From the NCBI GenBank assembly GCA_025057335.1, contig JANWXG010000039.1:1-14770 (forward strand): a stretch of 14,770 nt of DNA, written 5' to 3'. This document shows positions 7,242-13,718 of this stretch, in pieces. The position numbers and the translations under genes were made by a program. The stretch's first letter is position 1; each line of letters starts with the position of its first letter. The notes beneath the pieces are model-generated. The model worked only from the letters and a program-made list of their open reading frames with translations. It had not been told where the DNA came from and did no database searches. Origin of the DNA: a bacterium (lineage in GTDB: Bacteria; Armatimonadota; HRBIN16).

Positions 7242-7381
7242 GCGCACTGACGTGCGCTACTACCAACGCGAACAAGGAGCGCACTGACGTGCGCTGCTAC
7301 CAACGTGAACAAGGGGCGCACTGACATGCGCTGCTACCAACGCGAACAAGGGGCGCACTGACGTGCGCTACTACCAACGCG
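7242..7381 (-). repeat. 37-bp tandem array of GTAG REP-like units (about 3.8 copies)
   Basis: Units start at 7242, 7279, 7316 and 7353, an exact 37-bp period. Each has a 22-bp hairpin part (minus strand GTAG-TA or GTAG-CA, stem GCGCAC, loop, stem GTGCGC) and a nearly constant 15-bp part (CAACGCGAACAAGGG with single substitutions). The third hairpin carries one loop-proximal change (ACGT to ACAT). The last unit is cut after CAACGCGA. The inter-hairpin part is conserved, so this is tandem amplification, not a CRISPR array. Confidence 0.8.
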
Positions 7382-7402
7382 ACCTGAAGAGCTCTACAGC
7401 TT

Positions 7403-7453
7403 GTAGTGAAGCACGTGAGTGCTTCCCCTGAAAGACGAGGCTCCGTCCGAGCC
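7403..7453 (+). repeat. GTAG REP-like hairpin and degenerate GGAG-type copy at the 3' end of the permease gene
   Basis: GTAG (7403-7406), T, stem GAAGCAC (7408-7414), loop GTGA, stem GTGCTTC (7419-7425). It is followed by 7434-7453, which resembles the GGAG-type palindrome but has lost the head and two pairs. The stop codon of the minus-strand permease lies at 7458-7456, so these hairpins could act as transcript 3' ends for that operon. Confidence 0.5.
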
Positions 7454-7455
7454 GT

Positions 7456-8403
7456 TCAAGAGCGTTCTGCCCCCGCGCGTCGGCTCCAGCGGTCAACCGC
7501 GACCACGAGAATCAGCAGCAGCCCCACCATCATATCCTGTGCCTCGGAGGGCACGCGCGCCAGGGTCAACCCGCTGCGCAAGAACCCCACCATCAGCAAG
7601 GCAATCAGTGTGCCCAGCACGCCTCCCTCTCCCCCTGAGACGGCAGTTCCGCCCAGCACGACGGCGGTAATGGCGGTCAGCTCGAACCCCAGCCCCGCGT
7701 CTGGCTTAGCAACCGAGACATGCGCGGCGTACACCACTGCCGCCAGTGCGCTCATGAACCCCGACAGTGTATACACCTGCAGTTTTACGCGTGACACGGG
7801 CACACCCGACAGCTGTGCTGCCACTTCGTTCGCCCCCACGCTGAACACCGCTCGCCCCCACGCTGTGCGTGTCAACGCCAGATGGAAGAACAGAGCCGCT
7901 ACTGCCAGAAGCCATACCTGCACCGGGATACCCAGCACATCGCCCTGTCCCAGCCAGAGGAAACCCTCTGGAAAGTTGCGGATGGAGCGCGCTTGGCTCA
8001 TGCCGAGGGCAATTCCCCGAAAACCTGCCATCGTCGCCAGCGTGACGATAAGCGGGGGGATGCCCACCGCCGTGACCAGTAGCCCGTTGAACGCGCCTAG
8101 CCCAGCCCCCGCTAACAGGGCGAGCAGCGCTGCCACCGCGAGAGGGAGGCGTGCATCCTCCCACAACATGCCCATCACCATAACACTCAAGCCCACAATG
8201 GAGCCGACGGACAGGTCAATGCCCGCCGTGATGATGACCAGTGTCATCGCCAGCGCAATCAGCCCAATCTCTGCCGACTGACGCACTACCTCGAGCAGGT
8301 TGTCTGGCGTGAGGAAGAGCGGAGAGAGCGACTGCATCGCCGCCATCTCCACGAGCAGCAGCAACAGGAGCACCGCTTCTCTTCGCCGGATGAGCGCCTT
8401 CAC
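7456..8403 (-). CDS. Second CUT2-type sugar ABC permease (RbsC/RhaQ-like)
   Basis: Inner-membrane permease of 315 aa, the usual length for the branched-chain-amino-acid/ribose (BPD_transp_2) superfamily, with about 8-10 hydrophobic segments. Family signatures: GLIALAMTLVIITAGIDLSV near the N-terminus, NGLLVTAVGIPPLIVTLATM in the middle, and ITAVVLGGTAVSGGEGGVLG towards the C-terminus. The GTG start at 8403 is chosen because GGAGGG (8416-8411) lies 7 nt upstream and GTGA overlaps the TGA stop of the preceding permease gene by 4 nt. The frame is open further upstream, but that sequence is the shadow of the preceding gene. It should pair with the 8400-9368 product to form a heterodimeric channel fed by the RhaS-like binding protein. 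Confidence 0.9.
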   Translation of the reverse strand: MKALIRRREAVLLLLLLVEMAAMQSLSPLFLTPDNLLEVVRQSAEIGLIALAMTLVIITAGIDLSVGSIVGLSVMVMGMLWEDARLPLAVAALLALLAGAGLGAFNGLLVTAVGIPPLIVTLATMAGFRGIALGMSQARSIRNFPEGFLWLGQGDVLGIPVQVWLLAVAALFFHLALTRTAWGRAVFSVGANEVAAQLSGVPVSRVKLQVYTLSGFMSALAAVVYAAHVSVAKPDAGLGFELTAITAVVLGGTAVSGGEGGVLGTLIALLMVGFLRSGLTLARVPSEAQDMMVGLLLILVVAVDRWSRRAGAERS

Positions 8404-9368
8404 CGCTGTGCCCTCCGCGTGCGCAGGGCGTCTGCTACCACCGCCAGCAACACGAGCGCCCCCTGCACGCTGGGCGCCCAGTACTCCGAAACGCGGCGGA
8501 AAATCAGCCCCGTGCTGATGACCTGCAGCAGCAACGCCCCTAGCGCGCTGCCCCACACGGTGCCCTGCCCGCCGAAGATGTTGACCCCGCCCACTACCAC
8601 TGCGCTGATGACCAGCAGTTCGAAGCCGACCCCCGTGTTGCTCTGGATGACGCTGAAGCGCGAAGCGTACACCAGTGCCGACAGCCCGATGAGCGCGCCG
8701 TGCAGCACGAACACCCACCACAGCACTCGTCGCACTGAGATGCCCATGCGCGCGGCAGCAAGGGGGTTTCCTCCCACTGCGTAGATATGACGTCCGAACG
8801 GAGTGCGCGCTAGTAGGAGCGCAGTAGCCACCACCATGCCCAGCGCAATCCACACGGGGTTGGGGATACCAGCGACCTCGCCTCGCCCCACTGCCCAAAA
8901 GGAGGGAGGCAGGTTGCCAATCCACTCGCCTCGCGTCCACCAGATGATGCCGCCACGCAGCACGCTCATCATGCCCAGCGTGACGATGATGGCGGGGATA
9001 CGCAGGAAGGCTACCAGCCACCCGTTGACCGCGCCAATCGCCGCCCCCGTGAGCACAGGCAGCAGGATAACGAGCGCTAAGGGAGCTCCTGCCTTAGCGG
9101 TAAGCCCCGCCACGACGGCGCATACCGCGAGCGCGGACCCCGCAGAGATGTCGATCATGCCCGCCAGAATCACCAGGCTCATCCCGCAGGCAGCGATAAC
9201 CAGCGGCGCAGCGTTGATGAGGATGTCCCGCAAGTTCCTCTCCTGGAGAAATCCCGGGGTGGCGCCGAAGTAGCCCAGCAGCAGCAACAGGAACACCCCG
9301 ACGCTGACCTCGCGTCCATACTGGCGCCACGAGGGGAGGAGGGAAGAGGAGAGGCGCTCAGAAGTCAT
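8400..9368 (-). CDS. First CUT2-type sugar ABC permease (RbsC/RhaP-like)
   Basis: Inner-membrane permease of 322 aa in the BPD_transp_2 family. Motifs: ACGMSLVILAGMIDISAGS (about 60-78), AVNGWLVAFLRIPAIIVTLG (about 113-132), and VISAVVVGGVNIFGGQGTVW late in the protein, as in RbsC, XylH and RhaP. The ATG at 9368 lies inside the end of the binding-protein gene (11-nt overlap). No clear Shine-Dalgarno is visible, so translation is probably coupled. Together with the next gene it forms the transmembrane part of the importer; in RhaS systems the two permeases are called RhaP and RhaQ. Confidence 0.9.
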   Translation of the reverse strand: MTSERLSSSLLPSWRQYGREVSVGVFLLLLLGYFGATPGFLQERNLRDILINAAPLVIAACGMSLVILAGMIDISAGSALAVCAVVAGLTAKAGAPLALVILLPVLTGAAIGAVNGWLVAFLRIPAIIVTLGMMSVLRGGIIWWTRGEWIGNLPPSFWAVGRGEVAGIPNPVWIALGMVVATALLLARTPFGRHIYAVGGNPLAAARMGISVRRVLWWVFVLHGALIGLSALVYASRFSVIQSNTGVGFELLVISAVVVGGVNIFGGQGTVWGSALGALLLQVISTGLIFRRVSEYWAPSVQGALVLLAVVADALRTRRAQR

Positions 9369-10386
9369 ACTGATCGATATTTTCGGCAGTGAACTTCATG
9401 GGAGGTCCGAGCAGTATCTGGTCGCCCTGCACCTTCACCTTGCCCAGACGTCCCGCCTCGAACTCCGTGGCTCCTGGTTTGAGCGTGCCCTCTGCGACCG
9501 CTTTCGCGACGTATACCGTCAGGTAACCTAGGTCTACAGGGTTCCACAGGATGACCGTTTTCACCGTGCCGTCCTTCACGAACTCGCGCATACTCTTAGG
9601 CGTGGACAGCCCCACGACCGCGACCTGTCCCTTCTTGCCCGCCTGTCGCACGGCGTCCGCAGCGCCTGGGAACGCGACGGAGGAGATGCCGAAAATGCCC
9701 TTCACATCGGGATAGGTCTTGAGGATATCCTGCGTCATGCTGAAAGCGCGCCCCTGGTCTTCTTCAGGATACTGGATAGTGACGATTTGCATCTTCGGGT
9801 AGCGCTCCGCCATATAGCGCTTCATGACCGCAATCCAGGCGTTCTGGTTTGGAGCGGTCGGCGAGGAGCTCACAATCGCCACCTTCGCCTCTTCGCCCAC
9901 CTGCGCTGCCATCTCGTCTACCAGCGCGCGCCCGATGTCCTCGAAGGTCGCCTGGTTCACGAAAAACTGCCGTCCCGACTTCTCGGCGTTGGCATCGGCG
10001 TCGTAAGTGATGACGTGCACCCCTCTGTCTCGTGCCCGCTTGAGGGCAGGGGAGATGGCATCCGGGTCGTTGCACGCCACCGCAATCACATCCACCTTCT
10101 GCAGTGTCCAGCTCTCGATGAAGGGGATTTGCAAGTCTACCTTGCCTTCCGTAGGACCATCGTAGGTGAGGTCAATGTTTCCCAGCTCCTGCGCCGCCTC
10201 TCGCGCGCCCCGCTCCACCGCGTTGAAGTAGTCGATGCCCTTCAGTTTGGGCATAACAGCGACCACGAGCTTTTTACCTGCGCCCGCTGTGTCTGCTTCC
10301 CCCGTAGCGGGTTGCCTTCTGGCGCAACCGAACAGAACCAGCGCAACGCCTGCGCTGAGGAGCATCAGCCACGTCCCTGTCCGCAA
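9358..10386 (-). CDS. rhaS: RhaS/LsrB-family sugar-binding lipoprotein
   Basis: Extracytoplasmic substrate-binding protein of 342 aa that delivers a sugar to the two downstream permeases. Signal peptide 1-20 with a lipobox ending LFG and Cys21 as the lipidated residue. The periplasmic-binding fold (40-342) has PKLKGIDYF, TYDGPTEGKVDLQ, PALKRARDRGVHVITYDAD, SSPTAPNQNAW, WNPVDLGYL, EAGRLGKVKV and LLGPPMKFTAENIDQYDF. The WNP-DLGY, AGRLG and LLGPP segments are what I associate with rhamnose-binding RhaS. LsrB (autoinducer-2) is the closest alternative: by my alignment K47, D129, Q181, P240 and A242 match its six ligand contacts, but the sixth (Asp) is N180. The TTG start at 10386 has a strong AGGAGG (10400-10395) 8 nt upstream; a nearby ATG at 10393 is out of frame. 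Substrate is likely rhamnose or a similar sugar. This RhaS is not the E. coli AraC-type regulator of the same name. Confidence 0.85.
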   Translation of the reverse strand: MRTGTWLMLLSAGVALVLFGCARRQPATGEADTAGAGKKLVVAVMPKLKGIDYFNAVERGAREAAQELGNIDLTYDGPTEGKVDLQIPFIESWTLQKVDVIAVACNDPDAISPALKRARDRGVHVITYDADANAEKSGRQFFVNQATFEDIGRALVDEMAAQVGEEAKVAIVSSSPTAPNQNAWIAVMKRYMAERYPKMQIVTIQYPEEDQGRAFSMTQDILKTYPDVKGIFGISSVAFPGAADAVRQAGKKGQVAVVGLSTPKSMREFVKDGTVKTVILWNPVDLGYLTVYVAKAVAEGTLKPGATEFEAGRLGKVKVQGDQILLGPPMKFTAENIDQYDF

Positions 10387-10485
10387 CGGCCATCCCTCCT
10401 ACCCGTTTTTTCTCATCTTTCGTGGCGCACGGCGCGAGTCCTGCAGGCGACGGCATCCAGTGCGCCCGCGAGTATCATTGCCCTC

Positions 10486-10514
10486 TTGACCCACGTGCTT
10501 GTATACGGTACACT
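10486..10514 (+). promoter_or_regulatory. Promoter of the HIT-UDG operon with an overlapping palindrome
   Basis: TTGACC at 10486-10491 and TACACT at 10509-10514 are spaced 17 bp apart, about 25 nt before the ribosome-binding site of the HIT gene. TGTATACGGTACA (10500-10512) overlaps the -10 as an imperfect palindrome (TGTA...TACA). It may be an operator, or only a by-product of the -10. Confidence 0.5.
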
Positions 10515-10544
10515 GAAAGCACTATTCCAAGGAGCCATGCGGGC

Positions 10545-11075
10545 ATGACCGAGCGTCTGTGGGCACCGTGGAGAATGCAGTATGTCTCCTCCGCTCGCGA
10601 GCAGCCAGAGGAGTGCCTCTTCTGCGCACGGGCGAAGGCGCCTTGCTCTGCCGAGAGTATGGTGCTCTGGCGGGGCGAGCACGCCTTCGTGATGCTCAAC
10701 GCCTTTCCCTACACCAACGGTCATCTGATGGTCGCTCCCGTGCGCCATACTGCCGACCTGAACCATCTCGTGGATGAGGAGCTACTGGAAGTGATGCACC
10801 TTGTGCGGCAGGGCATCAACCTGTTGCACGAGGCGTATCATCCCGACGGCTTCAATATCGGCGTCAACCTCGGCAGGGCGGCAGGGGCGGGCATCGTCGA
10901 CCACATCCACTGGCATATCGTGCCTCGCTGGAACGGCGACACGAACTTCATGCCGGTGCTAGCAGACGTGCGCGTCATCCCTGACAGCCTCGAGAACACC
11001 TACCGCACACTCTACCAGATACTGAGTCGCCGAGATGGAAACCAACCTGACGCTGGACCTGTGGGGAGCCGATAA
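10545..11075 (+). CDS. HIT-family protein, Ap4A phosphorylase/hydrolase-like
   Basis: Predicted nucleotide-binding enzyme of 176 aa that splits dinucleoside polyphosphates such as Ap4A. The N-terminus RLWAPWRMQYV, followed by a zinc-type CLFC (Cys24, Cys27), resembles the mycobacterial Rv2613c-type Ap4A phosphorylases. The core has YTNGHLMVAPVRHTADL. The histidine triad is H120-I-H122-W-H124-I-V, where the middle His is the family nucleophile. Start ATG 10545 follows AAGGAG (about 10528-10533), spacing about 11 nt; an earlier ATG at 10537 hits a stop after two codons, and the frame upstream of 10545 lies in the promoter region. The last 41 nt overlap the start of the uracil-DNA glycosylase gene, giving an unusual GNQPDAGPVGSR tail. 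Confidence 0.9.
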   Translation: MTERLWAPWRMQYVSSAREQPEECLFCARAKAPCSAESMVLWRGEHAFVMLNAFPYTNGHLMVAPVRHTADLNHLVDEELLEVMHLVRQGINLLHEAYHPDGFNIGVNLGRAAGAGIVDHIHWHIVPRWNGDTNFMPVLADVRVIPDSLENTYRTLYQILSRRDGNQPDAGPVGSR

Positions 11076-11697
11076 TCCCGAAGAGGAACTGGAGAAAGTG
11101 CGCCAGCAGGCGCTGGTGTGCACCGCCTGTCGGCTATCGGAGACACGCACCAACGTCGTGTTCGGTGAGGGCAACCCCCGTGCGCCTCTGGTGTTCGTCG
11201 GCGAGGGACCTGGCGAGCATGAGGACGCGACGGGACGCCCCTTCGTCGGGCGAGCGGGCGCCCTGCTGGACCAAGCGTTGCGTGAGAACGGCTTGAGCCG
11301 CAAGCACGTGTATATCTGCAACGTCATCAAGTGTCGCGCCTCAGTAGTGGAGAACGGGCGCGTGCGTAACCGCCCCCCCTACGCAGACGAAATCGCCGCC
11401 TGCTACAAGTGGCTGGATCTGCAGCTGAGTATCATCCAGCCGCTGGTGATTGTCTGTCTGGGCGCCCCCGCTGCCAACACGCTCATCCATAAGAACTTCA
11501 AGATGACCCAAGAACGGGGCATCTGGTTCCCCAGTAAATACGCACGCTACGCGATGGCGACCTTGCATCCAGCCTACATCCTCCGCCTGGAAGGGGAGAG
11601 CTACCAGCAGAACTATCGCCTGCTCGTTCAGGATATCGCCGCCGCCCGCCAGAAGGTCATCGAAGCCAAAAAGGAACCTAAGACTACGCTGTTTTAG
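11035..11697 (+). CDS. Type-4 (Fe-S) uracil-DNA glycosylase
   Basis: Base-excision repair enzyme that removes uracil arising from cytosine deamination. The 220 aa contain all family-4 landmarks: four Fe-S cysteines (C29 and C32 in CTAC, C100 in VIKC, C123 in AACYKW), the active-site motif GEGPGEHED (57-65) with GRPFVGRAG after it, and the second motif HPAYILR (178-184). Family-4 enzymes are frequent in thermophiles, where deamination is fast. The ATG at 11035 lies inside the HIT gene in another frame and has no good Shine-Dalgarno, so expression probably depends on translation of the HIT gene. Confidence 0.94.
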   Translation: METNLTLDLWGADNPEEELEKVRQQALVCTACRLSETRTNVVFGEGNPRAPLVFVGEGPGEHEDATGRPFVGRAGALLDQALRENGLSRKHVYICNVIKCRASVVENGRVRNRPPYADEIAACYKWLDLQLSIIQPLVIVCLGAPAANTLIHKNFKMTQERGIWFPSKYARYAMATLHPAYILRLEGESYQQNYRLLVQDIAAARQKVIEAKKEPKTTLF

Positions 11698-11731
11698 TCT
11701 AAAGGATATTGAGGGGACTACGGGACAGAGC

Positions 11732-11763
11732 GCAGACCTGCTGAGCTGAGAGCAAGGGTCTGC
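11732..11763 (+). terminator. Hairpin downstream of the UDG gene, possible terminator
   Basis: GCAGACC (11732-11738) pairs with GGTCTGC (11757-11763), and inside it TGCT pairs with AGCA, with a 2-nt bulge and an 8-nt loop. There is no T-tract after it, so this is only a candidate terminator. It lies 35 bp after the stop codon. Confidence 0.4.
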
Positions 11764-11804
11764 CCATACCGTCGTCGTTGCTGAGCGGTAGCGACGTGTC
11801 TCCG

Positions 11805-11831
11805 AGATTCTTCGCTTCGCTCAGAATGACA
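11805..11831 (-). repeat. TGTCA-n-CTGAGCG repeat copy
   Basis: On the minus strand the copy begins TGTCATTCTGAGCGAAGCGA and ends AGAATCT, identical to the copy at 7212-7238. A degraded plus-oriented copy (around 11773-11801, with CTGAGCGGTAGCGA) precedes it. Its internal stem is ATTCT/AGAAT. Confidence 0.6.
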
Positions 11832-11859
11832 GAGGGTGCTCAAGGATGACCAATTAGTT

Positions 11860-11998
11860 GGAGGGCGAGGCTCGTGCCGAGCCGAAGGTTTTTCAATGGT
11901 CGCGACGGAGCGCGACCCTCCAGAGGTTGCCTAACCACATTTGGAGGGACGCGCTCCGTTGCGTCCGCCATCCTGGTCGCGACGGAGCGTGACCCTCC
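11860..11998. repeat. Cluster of four GGAG-headed REP-like hairpins
   Basis: Copy 1 (+, 11860-11883): GGAG then GGC-GA-GGC, loop TCGT, GCC-GA-GCC. Copy 2 (-, 11921-11898): GGAG then GGTCGCG, loop CTCCGT, CGCGACC, a perfect 7-bp stem. Copy 3 (+, 11943-11966): GGAG then GGACGCG, CTCCGT, TGCGTCC. Copy 4 (-, 11998-11975): GGAG then GGTCACG, CTCCGT, CGCGACC. Between copies 2 and 3 the third stem pair changes from T-A to A-T, a compensatory change. Copies 2 and 3 are inverted relative to each other. Confidence 0.65.
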
Positions 11999-12046
11999 AG
12001 CGTCGTCCTGCTGGGCATATCAGCGGCTCCAGCAGCTGACGAGACG

Positions 12047-12173
12047 AGACCCTTCGCTGCGCTCAGGGTGACAGTAGAGATGTCACACTGAGCCGCAGGC
12101 GAAGCATCTTTCGTCTTGTCATGCTGAGCGGTAGCGAAGCATCTGAGATTCTTCGCTTGCGCTCAGAACGACA
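12047..12173. repeat. Cluster of four TGTCA-n-CTGAGCG repeats in alternating orientation
   Basis: Copies: 12073-12047 (-, stem ACCCT/AGGGT), 12081-12109 (+, imperfect, ACACT/AGCAT), 12117-12144 (+, stem ATGCT/AGCAT) and 12173-12146 (-, with CTCAGAACGACA at one end). The body GAGCG-n-AGCGA is kept while the two arms co-vary. The last two copies face each other and can form a single long hairpin. Confidence 0.6.
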
Positions 12174-12177
12174 GGAG

Positions 12178-12252
12178 GCGCACTCACGTGCGCTACTACC
12201 AACATGGCACCCGACAAACTGTTTAGCTCGTCGTGAAGCACGTGAGTGCTTC
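12178..12252. repeat. Two GTAG-type REP-like hairpins
   Basis: The minus copy (12199-12178) has GTAG-TA, stem GCGCAC, loop GTGA, stem GTGCGC, followed on the plus strand by CAAC as in the 37-bp array. The plus copy (12230-12252) has the head altered to GTCG, then stem GAAGCAC, loop GTGA, stem GTGCTTC, the same stem as at 7408-7425. Confidence 0.6.
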
Positions 12253-12293
12253 TCCTTGATAAACAACATAGACTTCAGAATGACAAAGCAGGT

Positions 12294-12317
12294 GGAGGGC
12301 GAGGCTCCTGCAAAGCT
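12294..12317 (+). repeat. Degenerate GGAG-headed REP-like copy
   Basis: GGAG followed by GGCGAGGCTCCTGC, as in the copy at 11860, but the 3' arm has decayed (AAAGCT instead of CGAGCC). It is the repeat closest to the VWA gene start, about 50 bp upstream. No convincing promoter for the VWA operon was found between here and 12365. Confidence 0.5.
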
Positions 12318-12365
12318 GTTGAAAGGGATGAAGTGTATGAGGAAGTGTGATACGGGGGGCAGGGT

Positions 12366-13718
12366 ATGGAAGATGTTACACGACGAATAGACCCGCTCGG
12401 CGCACAGCCGACACAACAGATTTCCTCGACCGCCGACCGCACCCAGCAGATAGGTGCAGGAACTCCCACCGTCATGGGTGTCCCCACACGCGCTCTGCAG
12501 ATGGAGTGTACTTTGGGGCGCGAGGTGGGCAATGCCTACGGAGGGCGCGAGCACCTGCTGGTGGAGATGACAGGCACGAGCGCAGGAGTTGGCAGACGGC
12601 TGCCATTGAACCTGTGCCTGGTGATTGACCGCAGTGGCTCGATGGAAGGCGAGCCGATGGACTACGTGAAGCGCGCCTGCGGCTACGTCGTGGACCTGTT
12701 GGACCAGAATGACATCCTCTCTATCATCACCTTCTCCGACAGCGTGGACGTGGTGATGCCCGCACGGCGCGTGGTGAACAAGACGCTCATCAAGGAGCAC
12801 ATCCAGCGCATCGATATCGGCAACACCACTAACCTGTACGATGGCATGCTGGTGGGCTGTCAGCAGGTGGCAGCGGTGATGAGCGAGCAGGTGCTCACGC
12901 GCGTGCTGGTGTTCACTGATGGCGAGCCGACCTCAGGCATCAAGGATTTCAGCTCCATTGTGCAGCTAGCGGCGGAGCAGAAGGCGCGGGGGATTACCAT
13001 TACCGTGCTGGGCTTCGGTCCTGAGTTCAACGAGGAGCTGTTAGCGGGCATTGCCCGACGCAGCGGCGGCAACTACTACTACATCCAGCGTCCCGATCTC
13101 ATCCCCGAGGTGTTTCGCCGCGAGCTGGAGCTGCTCATGACCGTTGTGGCAAAGAACGTGCGTCTTATCCTCACCTTGCCTCGCTTCACCACCATCCGTC
13201 AGGTGTACGGTGCGCAGCCGAACCTGCAGGGCAGGGTGGTGGAAATCCCGCAGCCCGACATCGAACGCGGCGCGACAGTGACGCAGCTGGTAGAGTTCGA
13301 CCTGCAGATGCGCCCGCCAGGCAGGTACCGCGTGGCGAAGGTGGCGCTGGTGTACGACGACACCATCACAGGCAGGTTAGAGCGCATCGAGGCGGACGCA
13401 GTGATGGAGTTTACGCAGGAGGTGTCCCGCATCCCGCAGACGGTGAACCCGCGCGTGCAGCGTGAGATAGAGATTCAGCAGCTGTCGCGCAATCTGGAGC
13501 GCACCGTGCTGGGCTTGAAGACACAGCAGCTCTCCGCTGCTGAGGTGCGTCAGGAGCTGGAGCGCACCATGGCGATGCTCACCCGACAGGGCAGGCTGCA
13601 GGAGGCGCAGGAGATACGGCAGGCGCTCTCTGCGCTCGGCTCTGACGATGCAGTGGTGGAGAAGACGCTGATGGGAACCGCTTACTCGCTGGAGGTGGGA
13701 AAAAGTAAACAGCCATGA
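12366..13718 (+). CDS. VWA-domain (MIDAS) protein with TQQI tracts
   Basis: Cytoplasmic protein of 450 aa; no signal peptide or membrane segment is visible. The N-terminal tail (1-43) is polar and carries T-Q-Q-I at 16-19 and 26-29 and the segment PTVMGVP (34-40). The VWA domain (about 80-260) has a complete metal-ion-dependent adhesion site: D88-R-S-G-S92, Thr154/155 in GNTTNL, and D185 in FTDGEPTSG. A beta-rich region follows (about 262-350), then a helical C-terminal part (about 360-425) of the kind found in other bacterial stand-alone VWA proteins. Only a G-rich stretch (GGGGGG, 12354-12359) serves as ribosome-binding site for the ATG at 12366. The last codons overlap the next gene as ATGA, so the two products are probably made together. 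Likely a scaffold or metal-dependent protein-binding component of a signalling module; its ligand is unknown. Confidence 0.88.
   Translation: MEDVTRRIDPLGAQPTQQISSTADRTQQIGAGTPTVMGVPTRALQMECTLGREVGNAYGGREHLLVEMTGTSAGVGRRLPLNLCLVIDRSGSMEGEPMDYVKRACGYVVDLLDQNDILSIITFSDSVDVVMPARRVVNKTLIKEHIQRIDIGNTTNLYDGMLVGCQQVAAVMSEQVLTRVLVFTDGEPTSGIKDFSSIVQLAAEQKARGITITVLGFGPEFNEELLAGIARRSGGNYYYIQRPDLIPEVFRRELELLMTVVAKNVRLILTLPRFTTIRQVYGAQPNLQGRVVEIPQPDIERGATVTQLVEFDLQMRPPGRYRVAKVALVYDDTITGRLERIEADAVMEFTQEVSRIPQTVNPRVQREIEIQQLSRNLERTVLGLKTQQLSAAEVRQELERTMAMLTRQGRLQEAQEIRQALSALGSDDAVVEKTLMGTAYSLEVGKSKQP

Noticed and set aside
7242..7381. CRISPR array (regular 37-bp spacing)
   Set aside because: The parts between hairpins are nearly identical, so there are no unique spacers, and no cas genes are present. 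It is a tandem repeat.
7406..8281. Plus-strand 291-aa frame opposite the permease gene
   Set aside because: Ser/Thr/Pro/Ala-rich antisense shadow of a clearly coding permease.
8404..9021. Upstream extension of the second permease to a 521-aa protein
   Set aside because: The extra 206 residues are low-complexity Arg/Gly/His-rich sequence opposite in frame to the first permease. A proper ribosome-binding site and GTGA overlap place the start at 8403.
9358..10386. LsrB (autoinducer-2 binding) as the primary name
   Set aside because: WNP-DLGY, AGRLG and LLGPP segments fit RhaS better, no lsr genes (lsrK, lsrR, lsrF) are nearby, and one pocket Asp is Asn. Kept only as an alternative.
10422..10544. 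N-terminal extension of the HIT protein
   Set aside because: It covers the promoter (10486-10514). The family N-terminus starts at the ATG at 10545.
12256..12284. Promoter for the VWA operon from TTGATA at 12256
   Set aside because: No acceptable -10 lies at 16-18 bp. TTGAAA at 12319 also lacks a partner. The promoter remains unidentified.
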